This document shows positions 9,362 through 18,575 of a DNA stretch of 64,000 nucleotides, piece by piece. The position numbers and the translations under genes are program-made. The stretch is from Rhodothalassiaceae bacterium (GTDB lineage: Bacteria > Pseudomonadota > Alphaproteobacteria > Sphingomonadales > Rhodothalassiaceae). The stretch is from contig BPKC01000001.1 of assembly GCA_026004935.1 (NCBI GenBank), forward strand, positions 1,775,491 through 1,839,490, in the 5' to 3' direction. Position 1 is the first letter of the stretch. Each line of letters begins with the position of its first letter. The notes under the pieces are model-generated. The model did not search any database. It was not told the origin of the DNA and saw only the letters and a program-made list of their open reading frames with translations.

Positions 9362-10750
9362 TCACTCTCCGATCAGGATCTCGACGCGCCGGTTCTGCGG
9401 CTCGCGCACGCCGTCATCCGTCGGCACCAGCGGGTCCTTTTCGCCGCGGCCGACGGTCACCATGGCCTCGGCCGGCACGCCGCGCGCCGCGAGCGCCTTC
9501 TTCACCGCTTCCGCCCGGCGCAGAGACAGCCGGTCGTTGTACCAGTCCGGACCGGCGCGGTCCGCGTGCCCGACGAGCTGGATGCGCGTGAAGCCGTACT
9601 TCCTGTAGTCGGCCGCCGCGCGGTCGAGGATCGCCTCGGCCTCCGGCTTGATGGCGGCCGAATCGAAGTCGAAGAAGACGAGATAGGGCCCGACCTCGGG
9701 AGCCGTCACCTCGACGGTGACGGTGGCCGTGGCCTCGCCGCCATGGCCGTCGCCGACGCGGTAGGTGAAGCTGTCCGTGCCGCGGAAGGAGGCATCCGGC
9801 GTGTAGAACAGCGCCCCGCCGGCCCGCCGCAGCGTGCCGTGGGCGGGCGTGCCGAGATCGACGAAGGTGAGGGCGCTGCCCTCCGGATCCCGGTCGTTCG
9901 CCAGCGGATCAAGACGGGTTTCCTGGCCCGCCACGGCCGTAAAGCGGTCGTCCTGCGCGATCGGCGCCTGATTGACCGGTGCGGGCGCCGGCGCCGGGGC
10001 GGGGGCCGGTGCGGCTGCGGCCGCGGGTTTCGGTGCGGGCTTCGCGCCGCCGAAGCGCCAGGTCAGCCCGAAGAGCAGGCCGTGGTCCTTGGCCTTGCGG
10101 CGCAGGAAGCGGTCCTCGCCGAGCGTGAGCTGCGCCTTGTCGGTGACGAGATAGCGGTAGCCGACCTCGGCCGACAGCTGCGGGGTGATCTTCACGGCAA
10201 GCCCGGCGAGCACCTGGGCGCCGAGAACCACATCGTCGCCGCCGATCAGGCGATTGCCGCTGCCGGCGAGAATGGCGTCCGAATCGATGTCGACGAAGCC
10301 GCCGCCCGCACCGAAGAAGGGCCGGATGCCGCCGGACCGGTTGAGCTCGACGATCGCGTTCGCCATCACGCTGGTCGCGTTCACATGCCCGCGCGAGAGG
10401 ACGTTCGGCCCGTTCGCGGTCACCAGCCCCAGCTCGCCGGCCAGCCCGCCGTCGTTCGTGACGGTCACGATCTGAAGATCGTTGTTGCGGTGCAGATACT
10501 CGATCTCGAAACGCAGGGGATTGAGATCATAGCCGATCGCGCCGCCGACCGCCCAGCCGTTGTGGGTGTCGTCGCGCGCCAGAAAATCGTTGCGCTGGCC
10601 GACGAGCCGCCGGCCCTCGTTCCAGTTGAAGCCGCCGCGGGCCGAAACATAGAACCCGCCTTCCTCCCGGTCCTGCGCCCATGCGGTCTGCCCGCCGACC
10701 AGCAGCGCCAGCGCCGCCGCACCCGTCAGAAGAATGCATCTCGTCGCCAT
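9362..10750 (-). CDS. OmpA-family outer membrane protein with an inserted cadherin/VCBS-like domain
   Basis: A 462-residue protein starting MATRCILLTG with a Sec signal peptide cut after about AWAQ. Residues ~25-235 look like an eight-strand barrel with alternating aromatic and polar residues and several GGxxGY turns. An Ala/Pro hinge follows, then an Ig-like/cadherin-type repeat (~265-350: APIAQDDRFT, DPLANDRDPEG, GTDSFTYRVGDGHGG). The C-terminal ~110 residues form an OmpA peptidoglycan-binding domain (FFDFDSAAIKPEA, LVGHADRAG, LSLRRAEAV, NRRVEI). The inserted Ig-like module is unusual for OmpA porins. It probably tethers outer membrane to cell wall. The ATG at 10750 has AAGGGA upstream. Confidence 0.88.
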   Translation of the reverse strand: MATRCILLTGAAALALLVGGQTAWAQDREEGGFYVSARGGFNWNEGRRLVGQRNDFLARDDTHNGWAVGGAIGYDLNPLRFEIEYLHRNNDLQIVTVTNDGGLAGELGLVTANGPNVLSRGHVNATSVMANAIVELNRSGGIRPFFGAGGGFVDIDSDAILAGSGNRLIGGDDVVLGAQVLAGLAVKITPQLSAEVGYRYLVTDKAQLTLGEDRFLRRKAKDHGLLFGLTWRFGGAKPAPKPAAAAAPAPAPAPAPAPVNQAPIAQDDRFTAVAGQETRLDPLANDRDPEGSALTFVDLGTPAHGTLRRAGGALFYTPDASFRGTDSFTYRVGDGHGGEATATVTVEVTAPEVGPYLVFFDFDSAAIKPEAEAILDRAAADYRKYGFTRIQLVGHADRAGPDWYNDRLSLRRAEAVKKALAARGVPAEAMVTVGRGEKDPLVPTDDGVREPQNRRVEILIGE

Positions 10751-10874
10751 CGTCCGTCCCTTCCGCACCATCATCCGCCCCGGTGTCGCCGCGGGTTCGT
10801 ACCCGCCGGTCCGGTCCACGATCCCCGGGCCGCGCAGGCGGCCGACCTGTCTCGCCGCACTTGACAACCGGGAA

Positions 10875-10891
10875 TCATGGACAATCCATGA
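10875..10891. promoter_or_regulatory. perfect inverted repeat in divergent promoter region
   Basis: TCATGGA-CAA-TCCATGA, 7-bp arms around a 3-bp centre, in the 263-bp gap between the divergently transcribed OmpA-like gene and tadA. A TTGACA hexamer lies just upstream at 10861-10866. The size and symmetry fit a dimeric repressor operator, but no cognate regulator can be named. Confidence 0.4.
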
Positions 10892-10948
10892 CCGAATTTC
10901 GACGCGCGCGCGGCACATTTCCAGAGGCCGGCGAAATTTTTCTGGAAA

Positions 10949-10968
10949 GTGATGCAAAAATGCATCAC
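10949..10968. promoter_or_regulatory. perfect A-centred inverted repeat upstream of tadA
   Basis: GTGATGCA-AAAA-TGCATCAC, 8-bp arms, in the same divergent gap. It is far more AT-rich than its surroundings. It could be an operator for tadA or the OmpA-like gene; it lacks the T-run of a terminator. Confidence 0.4.
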
Positions 10969-11013
10969 CTCCCGCTTGTGCGAGATCGACGAGGCGATCA
11001 GGGGCCGGAGGCG

Positions 11014-11481
11014 ATGACCGGGCACGGGGCCGTCATGCCGGATGCGCCGATGGCGCTGGCGCTGGAGGAGGCGCGTGCGGCCGCGGCGGCGGGCGAGGTG
11101 CCGGTGGGCGCGGTGCTGCTCGATCCGGCCGGCAGGCTGCTTGCCCGCGCCGGCAACCGCGTGCTGCGCGACCGCGATCCCACCGCCCATGCCGAGATGC
11201 TGGTGATCCGCGAGGCGGCGCGCAGGCTCGGCAACGAGCGTCTCGCGGGCTGCGCGCTCCATGTCACGCTCGAGCCCTGCCCCATGTGCGCCCAGGCGAT
11301 CAGTCTTGCGCGAATCGCGCGGCTCTATTTCGGTGCGGAGGATCCGAAGGGCGGCGGCGTGCTGCACGGCCCGCGGATCTTCGCGCAACCGACCTGTCAT
11401 CACCGCCCCGAGATCTACCCGGGCATCGGCGAGCGGGAGGCGGCGCGGCTGCTTAGAGACTTTTTCGCCGCGCGCCGCTAG
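11014..11481 (+). CDS. tadA: tRNA-specific adenosine-34 deaminase
   Basis: TadA deaminates A34 to inosine in tRNA-Arg(ACG). The 155-residue product carries the zinc-site HAEMLVIREA and the PCPMCAQAIS motif, with the catalytic Glu in HAE. The length is normal for the family. The ATG at 11014 sits five bases after a GGAG; a second ATG at 11035 is possible. Upstream lies a divergent regulatory gap with two strong inverted repeats, and downstream, 39 bp away, an MscS-like channel. Confidence 0.93.
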   Translation: MTGHGAVMPDAPMALALEEARAAAAAGEVPVGAVLLDPAGRLLARAGNRVLRDRDPTAHAEMLVIREAARRLGNERLAGCALHVTLEPCPMCAQAISLARIARLYFGAEDPKGGGVLHGPRIFAQPTCHHRPEIYPGIGEREAARLLRDFFAARR

Positions 11482-11520
11482 AATCGGCGCCGGCTGCGGA
11501 ACATGGGCAGGAAAGACCCG

Positions 11521-12840
11521 ATGAATCCCGCTCTTCGCGACTGGCTGGCGAGGCTTGCGGAGGCTCTCCCGCGCGAGCTGGTGGAGCAGCTCTGGAGCCG
11601 GGATTCGCTCATCGCGCTGGCGGTGCTCGCGGCCGCGTTCGCGATCGCCCATGTGCTGGCGGGGCTTGCCGAGCGCGGCGTGGGCGAGCTGGCGCGCGAC
11701 GTGCCGTGGCTGCAGCGGATCCGGATCCTGCGCCGGCCGATCATCTGGTCGACCCTCGTGCTGCTCATCGTCTATCTGGGCGAGCGGCTGTTCGCCGCCT
11801 TGGGCCTCAGCACGGCGCTGCTGTCGATCGCGGTCAGCCTGCTCGCGGCCTGGGTGGTGATCCGGATCACCGTCACCTTCATCCGCGCGCGCACCCTTCG
11901 CCGCCTCGTCGCCTGGATCGCCTGGAGCATCGCGGCCCTCAACATCCTCGGACTCTGGGAGCCCATCGTCAGGGCCTTCGACGCCGTGCGCATCGAGATC
12001 GGGGACTTCCGCCTGTCCTTTCTCTCGCTCGCCCAGGGGCTGATCGCCTTCGCGGTCATGCTGTGGCTCGCGAAGACGGTCTCCGACATCGGCGAAAGCC
12101 GGATCCGCCGCCTGCGCGAGCTCGACCCCTCGCTTCGCGAGCTGACGGCGAAGCTGCTCCGGATCGGGCTCTACACGGTTGCCTTCCTGGCCGGCCTCAA
12201 CGCGATGGGTGTCGACCTGACGGCGCTCGCGGTCTTCTCGGGCGCGCTCGGCGTCGGCATCGGCTTCGGTCTGCAGAAGGTGGTGGCGAACTTCATCTCG
12301 GGGCTGATCCTGCTGCTGGACCGTTCGATCAAGCCGGGCGACGTGATCGAAACCCAGGGCACCTACGGCTGGATCAACCATCTCGGCGCCCGCTACACCT
12401 CGATCATCACCCGCGACGGCACGGAATATCTCATTCCCAACGAGGACCTCATCACCCAGCCGGTGATCAACTGGTCCTTCTCCGACCGGCGCGTGCGACG
12501 CCGGCTCAAGGTCTCGGTGGACTACGCGACGGATCTCGAGAAGGCGATGGCGCTGATGCGCGAGGCGGCGGCCGAGACGGATCGCGTCCTCGCCGATCCG
12601 CCGCCCGTCGTGCATCTCGCCAATCTCGGCGACAACGGCGTGGAGCTGGAGCTCAGGTTCTGGATCGAGGATCCCCAGAACGGCATCTCCAACGTCTCAA
12701 GCGACGTGTTGCTGAAGATCTGGCACAAGTTCCACGAGGCCGGCATCGTCTTCCCCTTCCCGCAGCGGGTCGTCCACATGGCGACACCGGTGCAGGTCGC
12801 GCGCGACGGCGATGGAGGCGGTTCGCCGGCGCGCGCCTGA
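11521..12840 (+). CDS. MscS-family mechanosensitive ion channel
   Basis: A 439-residue inner-membrane protein with about five to six hydrophobic segments in the first 230 residues, then the MscS pore helix region (TALAVFSGALGVGIGFGLQK, residues ~235-255) and the beta domain (SIKPGDVIE, GWINHLGARYT, IPNEDLITQPVINWS). Such channels release solutes on osmotic downshock. The extra N-terminal helices make it longer than E. coli MscS (286 residues). The ATG at 11521 was chosen over 11503 because AGGAAAG precedes it at a good distance. Confidence 0.9.
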   Translation: MNPALRDWLARLAEALPRELVEQLWSRDSLIALAVLAAAFAIAHVLAGLAERGVGELARDVPWLQRIRILRRPIIWSTLVLLIVYLGERLFAALGLSTALLSIAVSLLAAWVVIRITVTFIRARTLRRLVAWIAWSIAALNILGLWEPIVRAFDAVRIEIGDFRLSFLSLAQGLIAFAVMLWLAKTVSDIGESRIRRLRELDPSLRELTAKLLRIGLYTVAFLAGLNAMGVDLTALAVFSGALGVGIGFGLQKVVANFISGLILLLDRSIKPGDVIETQGTYGWINHLGARYTSIITRDGTEYLIPNEDLITQPVINWSFSDRRVRRRLKVSVDYATDLEKAMALMREAAAETDRVLADPPPVVHLANLGDNGVELELRFWIEDPQNGISNVSSDVLLKIWHKFHEAGIVFPFPQRVVHMATPVQVARDGDGGGSPARA

Positions 12841-12992
12841 GGGGCCCCGCGCAGACCGTGAGGCGTTGCTCGAGCCGAGCGGAACCGCCGCGCCCATGGT
12901 CTAATTTCGGCCAGATTTCTCGGTTCTCGTGTCCGGGCCGGAAGCGAATCATGCGCCATGGGGCGGCGCATGCCAGGCAGGGAGGGCTTTCC

Positions 12993-13628
12993 ATGACGAA
13001 CACAGCGACAAACGGGCGTCGGCACATCCGCCGGATTGCGGGGCTTGCGGCCGGGCTGGCTCTTGCGGCGCCGGCGCTGGCCGCGGCGCAGGAGGATCTT
13101 CCGCCGCCGCCGAGCTGGCATTTCAGCGGCTATGCCGCGGGTGTCGGCGCGGGGACCTTCGCCCCCAAGCTCGGCGGCAGGGTCGACGGCCAGCCGGTGA
13201 AGGCCAGAACGACGGATGGAGAGGCCTGGTTCTTCGCCAACTTCAATCTGCGCCTTGACGATCACTGGCTTGTGGGCATCGAGGGCGAGCTGTCCATCAC
13301 CGGCGGCCTCGATGCGCCGGAGATCTTCCCGCCGACGTTCCTTGGCGATATTTTCGGGGGGTCCGCCGCACTGGGGCTCCGGCTGCAGCATGCCGTCAAC
13401 GACCGCTTCGCACCCTATGTGCGGGCGAGCTGGGCGCGCATCGAGATCCGCGACATGGACCTCAACGGCTACCGGCTGGCCGGCGGTTTCGAGCTGCGGA
13501 TCCTGCGCGGGCTCATGGCGCGCTTCGAGGTGATGCACGACGACTTCAGCCGGCGGACGGTCGCGCCGGGCCGCACCATCTCGCCGTCGATCACCAGCGT
13601 GCGGGGTGGTCTGCTGTACCGGTTCTAG
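12993..13628 (+). CDS. outer membrane beta-barrel protein (OmpW/Opa-like size)
   Basis: A 211-residue secreted protein. It has a signal peptide (Arg-rich start, Ala/Leu core, cleavage near ALAAAQ) followed by repeating amphipathic strands and a C-terminal GGLLYRF ending in Phe, the classic outer-membrane insertion signal. It looks like an eight-strand barrel. The function is unknown; the family may be the general outer-membrane beta-barrel (OMP_b-brl) group. The ATG follows a GGGAGG site. It is 152 bp after mscS and 122 bp before the metal exporter, probably transcribed alone. Confidence 0.75.
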   Translation: MTNTATNGRRHIRRIAGLAAGLALAAPALAAAQEDLPPPPSWHFSGYAAGVGAGTFAPKLGGRVDGQPVKARTTDGEAWFFANFNLRLDDHWLVGIEGELSITGGLDAPEIFPPTFLGDIFGGSAALGLRLQHAVNDRFAPYVRASWARIEIRDMDLNGYRLAGGFELRILRGLMARFEVMHDDFSRRTVAPGRTISPSITSVRGGLLYRF

Positions 13629-13750
13629 GCGGCATCACCCCCGTCTTCGCGCCCGCCGGCGGTTGCGCGCGCGCGCCCGCCTGCCGATAATGCCGCCGCG
13701 GCCGGACCGGCGCCGGGTGCCGGTCCATGGCATGAGGGCGAGCGCAGGCG

Positions 13751-14851
13751 ATGGCGGACGCGCAGGCGCAAGACGGAGGACCGCAGGCCGGTTGCGACAG
13801 CGACGGCCGGACGGCGGGCGACGCGGCTGCCGGCGGGGGGCGTGCCGCCGCGCCCGGCCGCCACGACCACCACCATCACGCCCACCACCACGAGCGGCTG
13901 AGCTGGGCGGCGTTCGCCGTCATCGTCACCTTCATGCTGGTCGAGATCGCGGGCGGCATCTACGCCCGCTCGCTGGCGCTCATCGCCGACGCCGGGCACA
14001 TGGCGAGCGATGCGCTGGCGCTGCTGCTCGCCGCCTTCGCCTTTCGCCTCGCGCGGCGGCCGCGGGACGAGGCCCGCAGCTACGGCTACGCCCGGGCCGA
14101 GGTGCTGGCCGCCTTCGTCAACGGCCTCGGACTCCTCGTCCTCGTCGTCTGGATCGTGGTCGAGGCCGTCGCACGGATCCTCCACCCGCCGGTGGTGAAG
14201 GCGGGTCCGATGCTGGCGGTGGCGGCGGCCGGGCTCGTCGCCAATGTCGTCGCCCTTCTGCTGCTCCACCGCGGGGACCATGACAATCTCAACATCCGGG
14301 CGGCGATCTGGCACGTCATCGGCGACATCCTGGGCTCGGTCGCGGCGATCGCGGCGGCGCTCGTCATCCTGTCGACCGGCTGGACGCCGATCGATCCGAT
14401 TCTTTCGCTCGCGATCGCCCTGCTGCTGCTGTGGGCGGCCTGGGGCGTCCTGCGGCCTTCCGTCCACATCCTGATGGAGGGCACGCCCGAGGAGATCGAT
14501 CCCGCCGAGCTCGAGCGCCATCTTCTCGCCCATGTGCCGCAACTTGCGGGCATCCACCACGTCCACGTCTGGTCGCTGAGCCGGCGCGAGCGGCTGCTGA
14601 CCGCCCATCTCGAGGTGGCCGACATGGCCCATGGGCCGGAGGTCATGCGCCGGACGAAGGAGGAGCTGGCCAGCCGCTACGGCATCCACCATTCGACGCT
14701 TCAGCTCGAGGAGCGCGACTGCGCGGACCGGCCTGCGCCCCCGGACGGGGAGGCAAGCGGGGGCGACGCCGCTCAGCCGCGCCGACAGCGGGCGAGCCGC
14801 CGCCACACGGGCAGCAGATCCTCGTCGAGCACGGTGCGCCAGTCCGGATGA
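13751..14851 (+). CDS. cation diffusion facilitator family metal (Zn/Co/Cd) exporter
   Basis: A 366-residue CDF protein that exports divalent cations with proton antiport. A His cluster near residue 40 (HDHHHHAHHH) probably collects metal. Six membrane helices follow; helix 2 carries ADAGHMASD and helix 5 IWHVIGD, the paired HxxxD metal site of zinc-type CDFs. The C-terminal cytoplasmic domain has HHVHVWSLS and HSTLQLEE. The last ~30 residues overlap the 3' end of the convergent glycosyltransferase gene (14773-14851), an unusual tail-to-tail overlap that makes the C-terminal end less certain. Confidence 0.92.
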   Translation: MADAQAQDGGPQAGCDSDGRTAGDAAAGGGRAAAPGRHDHHHHAHHHERLSWAAFAVIVTFMLVEIAGGIYARSLALIADAGHMASDALALLLAAFAFRLARRPRDEARSYGYARAEVLAAFVNGLGLLVLVVWIVVEAVARILHPPVVKAGPMLAVAAAGLVANVVALLLLHRGDHDNLNIRAAIWHVIGDILGSVAAIAAALVILSTGWTPIDPILSLAIALLLLWAAWGVLRPSVHILMEGTPEEIDPAELERHLLAHVPQLAGIHHVHVWSLSRRERLLTAHLEVADMAHGPEVMRRTKEELASRYGIHHSTLQLEERDCADRPAPPDGEASGGDAAQPRRQRASRRHTGSRSSSSTVRQSG

Positions 14852-16062
14852 CGCCGGCGCGCGCGCGCGGCGATCCCGACGCGCTCCCGCGCCCGCGCCT
14901 CGGCATCCTGCCGGGCGAGCGCCGCGACCGCCTCGGCCCAGGCGGCGGGTGCGCCCGCGGGCAGGGCGAATCCGTCCCGCCCCGGCTGCTCCACGAGCTC
15001 GGCGACGGCCTCGGATCCGGGAACGAGGATCGGCAGCCCGGCGGCCTGCGCCTCGCGAAGGACGTTCGCGGCCGCCTCCGACGGCGAGGGAAAGACGAAG
15101 GCGTCCGCCGAGGCCATGATGCGCGCAAGCTCGTCCTGGGCCAGCGCCCCCGGCGCCGTCACGCGCGCGCCGAGGGAGGCCTTCGCGCGCGCGCGCCAGG
15201 GCCCGTCGCCGGCGATGAAGAGGTGGAGGCGGGGCACCACCCGCATCGCGGCGCCGACCGCTTCCAGCAGCAGCGGCGCGCCCTTCGATTCGTCGACGCG
15301 GCCCGCGAACAGCAGCAGGAACCGGTCCCGCGGCACGCCGTGGGCGGTCTCGAGCCAGGCGCGGTCGCGCCGGTCGGGCGAGAAGCGGGCGAAGTCCACC
15401 CCGCGCCGCCACAGGCTCACGCGCGCAGGCGGATGAATCTCGCACAGTCGGGCAAGTTCCGTGCGCGAGGAGGCGAGGATGTGGTCCGCCGTCGCCATCA
15501 GATGCGCGATCCGCGTGCCGGTGCGCGCGGCGAACCGTGCCGGCAGCCGGAGGCGCTCATCCAGCACGCGAGCGGCCCGCTCGCCCAGCAGCCGCGCCAG
15601 GATCGCCCGCGAATAGATGGCGGCGAAGACGTCGTGGCGGGTCTGCACGGCGTAGACGAGCGCGCGCCCGCGCCGCTTCGCCCAGCGCGCCGCCGTGCGC
15701 CCGAAGCCGAACGGGTCGCTGATGACGACGACATCGGGCGCGAGCGCCTCCAGCCGGCGCCGGAGCGCGGGCGAGGGCGAGAAAAGCTCCGTGCCGCCGG
15801 CGGCGGTGCGCGCAAAGGGCAGGCGGTCGCTGTCGAGCAGCGGGGGAACGCGGTGGATGCGCACATGCGGCGCGCGCGCCTCCGCGGCCGGTGCGCCGGC
15901 CCGGCGCAGGAACAGGAGATCGAGCTGAAGACCGGCTCCCGCTCCGGCCGCGGCGGCCTCGGCCACCCTCAGCCACACCCCCGCATGGCCGCCGACGGGC
16001 CGGCGGTCGGCAAGCCCGGTGACGACGGCCACCCGGACCGGCTCCGGCGTCCCGTCAACCAT
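14773..16062 (-). CDS. glycosyltransferase, GT4 family-like
   Basis: A 429-residue GT-B fold glycosyltransferase. The N-terminal half includes VRVAVVTGL and a GGHAGVWLRV donor/acceptor-site loop. The C-terminal half shows LLFAGRVDESKGAPLLLEAV, LFIAGDGPWR, and FPSPSEAAANVLREAQAAGLPILVPG, the E-x7-E region typical of GT4. Such enzymes transfer nucleotide-activated sugars to lipid or polysaccharide acceptors. The start at 16062 (MVDGTPEPVRVAVV) was picked because the protein core begins there; a GTG about 24 bases upstream is also possible. The substrate is unknown. Confidence 0.85.
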   Translation of the reverse strand: MVDGTPEPVRVAVVTGLADRRPVGGHAGVWLRVAEAAAAGAGAGLQLDLLFLRRAGAPAAEARAPHVRIHRVPPLLDSDRLPFARTAAGGTELFSPSPALRRRLEALAPDVVVISDPFGFGRTAARWAKRRGRALVYAVQTRHDVFAAIYSRAILARLLGERAARVLDERLRLPARFAARTGTRIAHLMATADHILASSRTELARLCEIHPPARVSLWRRGVDFARFSPDRRDRAWLETAHGVPRDRFLLLFAGRVDESKGAPLLLEAVGAAMRVVPRLHLFIAGDGPWRARAKASLGARVTAPGALAQDELARIMASADAFVFPSPSEAAANVLREAQAAGLPILVPGSEAVAELVEQPGRDGFALPAGAPAAWAEAVAALARQDAEARARERVGIAARARRRHPDWRTVLDEDLLPVWRRLARCRRG

Positions 16063-16181
16063 CGTTGGGGGAGATTGCGCCACCCGTGTGCTCCCGCTAG
16101 CCTGCCGGCGTGGCATCGCCGGCCGGGCGCGAAGAAGTCAAGCGCGCCGGCCATGGCGGCAGGGACCGGGAGGAGAGCGTG

Positions 16182-18563
16182 ATGACGGCGGGTATCGGTG
16201 TGCGCGGCGGCCGTGGCGGCCTGCGGGGGATCGCGGTCATGGTCTGGTCGGCCGTGATCGGCATGGCGGCTCACGGGGCCGCGATCGCGGGCAAGGGGCC
16301 GGAGGACGTCTTCCGCCAGCTCGACGAGGAATTCCCGACGCCGACGGACACGCGCACGGCCTCCGGCGCGCCGGGGCCCGCCTACTGGCAGCAGAAGGTG
16401 GACTACCGCATCGCCGTCCGCCTCGACGAGCAGGCGAAGCGCATCGAGGGCGAGGAGACCATCACCTACCACAACAATTCGCCCGACACGCTGACCTATC
16501 TGTGGGTCCAGCTGGACCAGAACCGCTTCCGCAAGGATTCGAAGGCCGTGCTCTCCGCCACCGTGTCGCCGGACACGCGGAAGATGCCCTTCAACGCCCT
16601 GGATGCGATGCTGCAGATCGAGGAGAAGGGCTACGGCGACGTGATCACCGCCGTGACCGACGCCGACGGCCGGCCGCTCTCCCACGAGATCCTGGACAGC
16701 TACATGCGCATCGATCTGCCGCGGCCGCTGCCGCCGAAGGGCGCGTTCACCTTCCGCATCGCCTGGCACTACGTCATCCCGGAAGGCCGCGTGGTCGGCG
16801 CGCGCGGCGGCTATGAGGAATTCAAGGACGGCAACGCCATCTTCTTCCTCGCGCAGTGGTACCCGCGGCTCGCCGCCTACACGGATTACGGCGGCTGGCG
16901 GCTGATGCCGTTTCTCGGCGCCGGCGAGTTCACCGTCGAGTTCGGGGATTTCGACGTGCGCATCACGGTGCCCGCGGATCACGTCGTCGCGGCCACCGGC
17001 ACGCTGCAGAACCCGGATGAAGTCCTGAGCGCGCGCCAGCGCGAGCGGCTGAAGAAGGCGGCGGACGCGGAGCGCCCCGTCTTCATCGTCACGCCCGAGG
17101 AGGCGAAGGACAACGAGAAGAAGAGGGACTCCGGCACGAAGACCTGGCACTTCCGCGCCGAGAATGTGCGTGATTTCGCATGGGCTTCCTCGCGCAAGTT
17201 CGTCTGGGACGCGAAGGGCTTCCGCTATCCGTCCGGGCGCTTCGTGCTCGCCCAGTCCTTCTATCCGAACGAGGCGATGCCGCTGTGGCATCTCTATTCC
17301 ACCGAATCGATCATCCAGGCGCTCGACGTCTATGCGCGGATCACCGGCCTCGAATACCCGTGGCCGCATGCGGATTCGGTGAACGGCCCGCTTTCGGGGG
17401 GGATGGAGTATCCCATGATCACCTCGAACGGGCCGCGGCCGAAGGATCCGCCGAGCTATTCGCGGCGCGAGAAATATGCGCTGATCGGCGTCGTCATCCA
17501 CGAGATCGGGCATGACTGGTTCCCGATGATCCTGAATTCCGACGAGCGCCGCTGGGCCTGGCTGGACGAGGGGCTCAACTCCTTCGTCCAGAACATCGCC
17601 GAGCGCCTGTGGGAGAAGGACTATCCGAGCCGGCGCGGGCTGAACGAGGACATCTTCCGCTACATGAAGGGCGCGGAGCAGCGCCCGATCATGACCGCGC
17701 CCGACGAGGTGCTCCAGCTCGGCAACAACGCCTATGCCAAGGTCGTCGCCGCGCTGACGGTATTGCGGGACGTGGTGCTGGGGCGGGAGGTGTTCGACCG
17801 GGCGTTCCGGGAGTATGTGCGGCGCTGGGCGTTCAGGCGGCCGACGCCCTATGACTTCTTCCGCACGATGGAGGATGCCTCGGGTGTGGATCTGGACTGG
17901 TTCTGGCGCGGCTGGTTCTACGGCACGGACCATGTGGATGTCGCGGTCGCGCGCGTCGTGCGCGCGCGCATCGACACGAAGGATCCGCAGCGCGAGATGG
18001 CGTGGAAGCGGGCGCGGGACGAGGCGCTGGGCCCCAATCTGCAGGAGAAGCTGGATGCGGGGCTTCAGCGCCGGGTGGACCGGGATCCCCATCTGAAGGA
18101 CTTCTACAACGAGCACGACGAATACACGGTCTCGCCGAAGGACGTGGCGGACTACGAGAAACTCCTCGAAGGCCTGAGCGAGAAGGAGAAGGCGCTGCTT
18201 GCGACCGGCAAGCGGCTCACCTTCGTGACCTTCGAGAACCTGGGCGGGCTGGTGAGCCCGCTGCCGCTGGAGATCCGCTATGCGGACGGCAGCACCACCC
18301 GGCTCACCCTGCCGGCGGAGATCTGGCGGCGGGATCCCCGCAAGGCCACCAAACTCTTCGTCACCGACAAGGAGATCACGGGCATCCGCTTCGATCCGGA
18401 CCGGGGCACGGGCGACGTCGATCTCTGGAACAACGCCTGGCCGCGCGAGCCGGAGGAGATCACCATCGAGCTCACCAAGCCCGAACCCCAACGCAACCTC
18501 ATGAAGGAGTTCGAGGAGGCGAAGGAGGGCGCTGCGGGCGGCAGCGGCGGCAAGCGGCGTTAG
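16182..18563 (+). CDS. M1-family zinc metallopeptidase (first of tandem pair)
   Basis: A 793-residue exported peptidase with an N-terminal signal/anchor. The M1 zinc motif is VIHEIGHDWF with His440/His444 and the third ligand Glu 18 residues later in WLDEGLNSF. GGMEYPM about 40 residues upstream is the M1 GxMEN-type substrate site. The C-terminal third is nearly identical at DNA level to that of the next gene (17755-18509 versus 20152-20906). The ATG at 16182 is preceded by GGGAGGAG. It probably degrades peptides in the periplasm. It lies 12 bp from the second copy, so they are likely co-transcribed. Confidence 0.9.
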   Translation: MTAGIGVRGGRGGLRGIAVMVWSAVIGMAAHGAAIAGKGPEDVFRQLDEEFPTPTDTRTASGAPGPAYWQQKVDYRIAVRLDEQAKRIEGEETITYHNNSPDTLTYLWVQLDQNRFRKDSKAVLSATVSPDTRKMPFNALDAMLQIEEKGYGDVITAVTDADGRPLSHEILDSYMRIDLPRPLPPKGAFTFRIAWHYVIPEGRVVGARGGYEEFKDGNAIFFLAQWYPRLAAYTDYGGWRLMPFLGAGEFTVEFGDFDVRITVPADHVVAATGTLQNPDEVLSARQRERLKKAADAERPVFIVTPEEAKDNEKKRDSGTKTWHFRAENVRDFAWASSRKFVWDAKGFRYPSGRFVLAQSFYPNEAMPLWHLYSTESIIQALDVYARITGLEYPWPHADSVNGPLSGGMEYPMITSNGPRPKDPPSYSRREKYALIGVVIHEIGHDWFPMILNSDERRWAWLDEGLNSFVQNIAERLWEKDYPSRRGLNEDIFRYMKGAEQRPIMTAPDEVLQLGNNAYAKVVAALTVLRDVVLGREVFDRAFREYVRRWAFRRPTPYDFFRTMEDASGVDLDWFWRGWFYGTDHVDVAVARVVRARIDTKDPQREMAWKRARDEALGPNLQEKLDAGLQRRVDRDPHLKDFYNEHDEYTVSPKDVADYEKLLEGLSEKEKALLATGKRLTFVTFENLGGLVSPLPLEIRYADGSTTRLTLPAEIWRRDPRKATKLFVTDKEITGIRFDPDRGTGDVDLWNNAWPREPEEITIELTKPEPQRNLMKEFEEAKEGAAGGSGGKRR
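17755..18509 (+). repeat. 755-bp direct repeat, copy 1 (in first M1 gene)
   Basis: Matches 20152-20906 base for base at a constant offset of 2397, with about nine substitutions and no indels by eye. It begins at TGACGGTATTGCGGGACG and ends at the shared ATGAAGGAG. Sequence on both sides diverges sharply, indicating gene conversion rather than simple duplication age. Confidence 0.9.
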
Positions 18564-18575
18564 GGGAGGCCGAAG

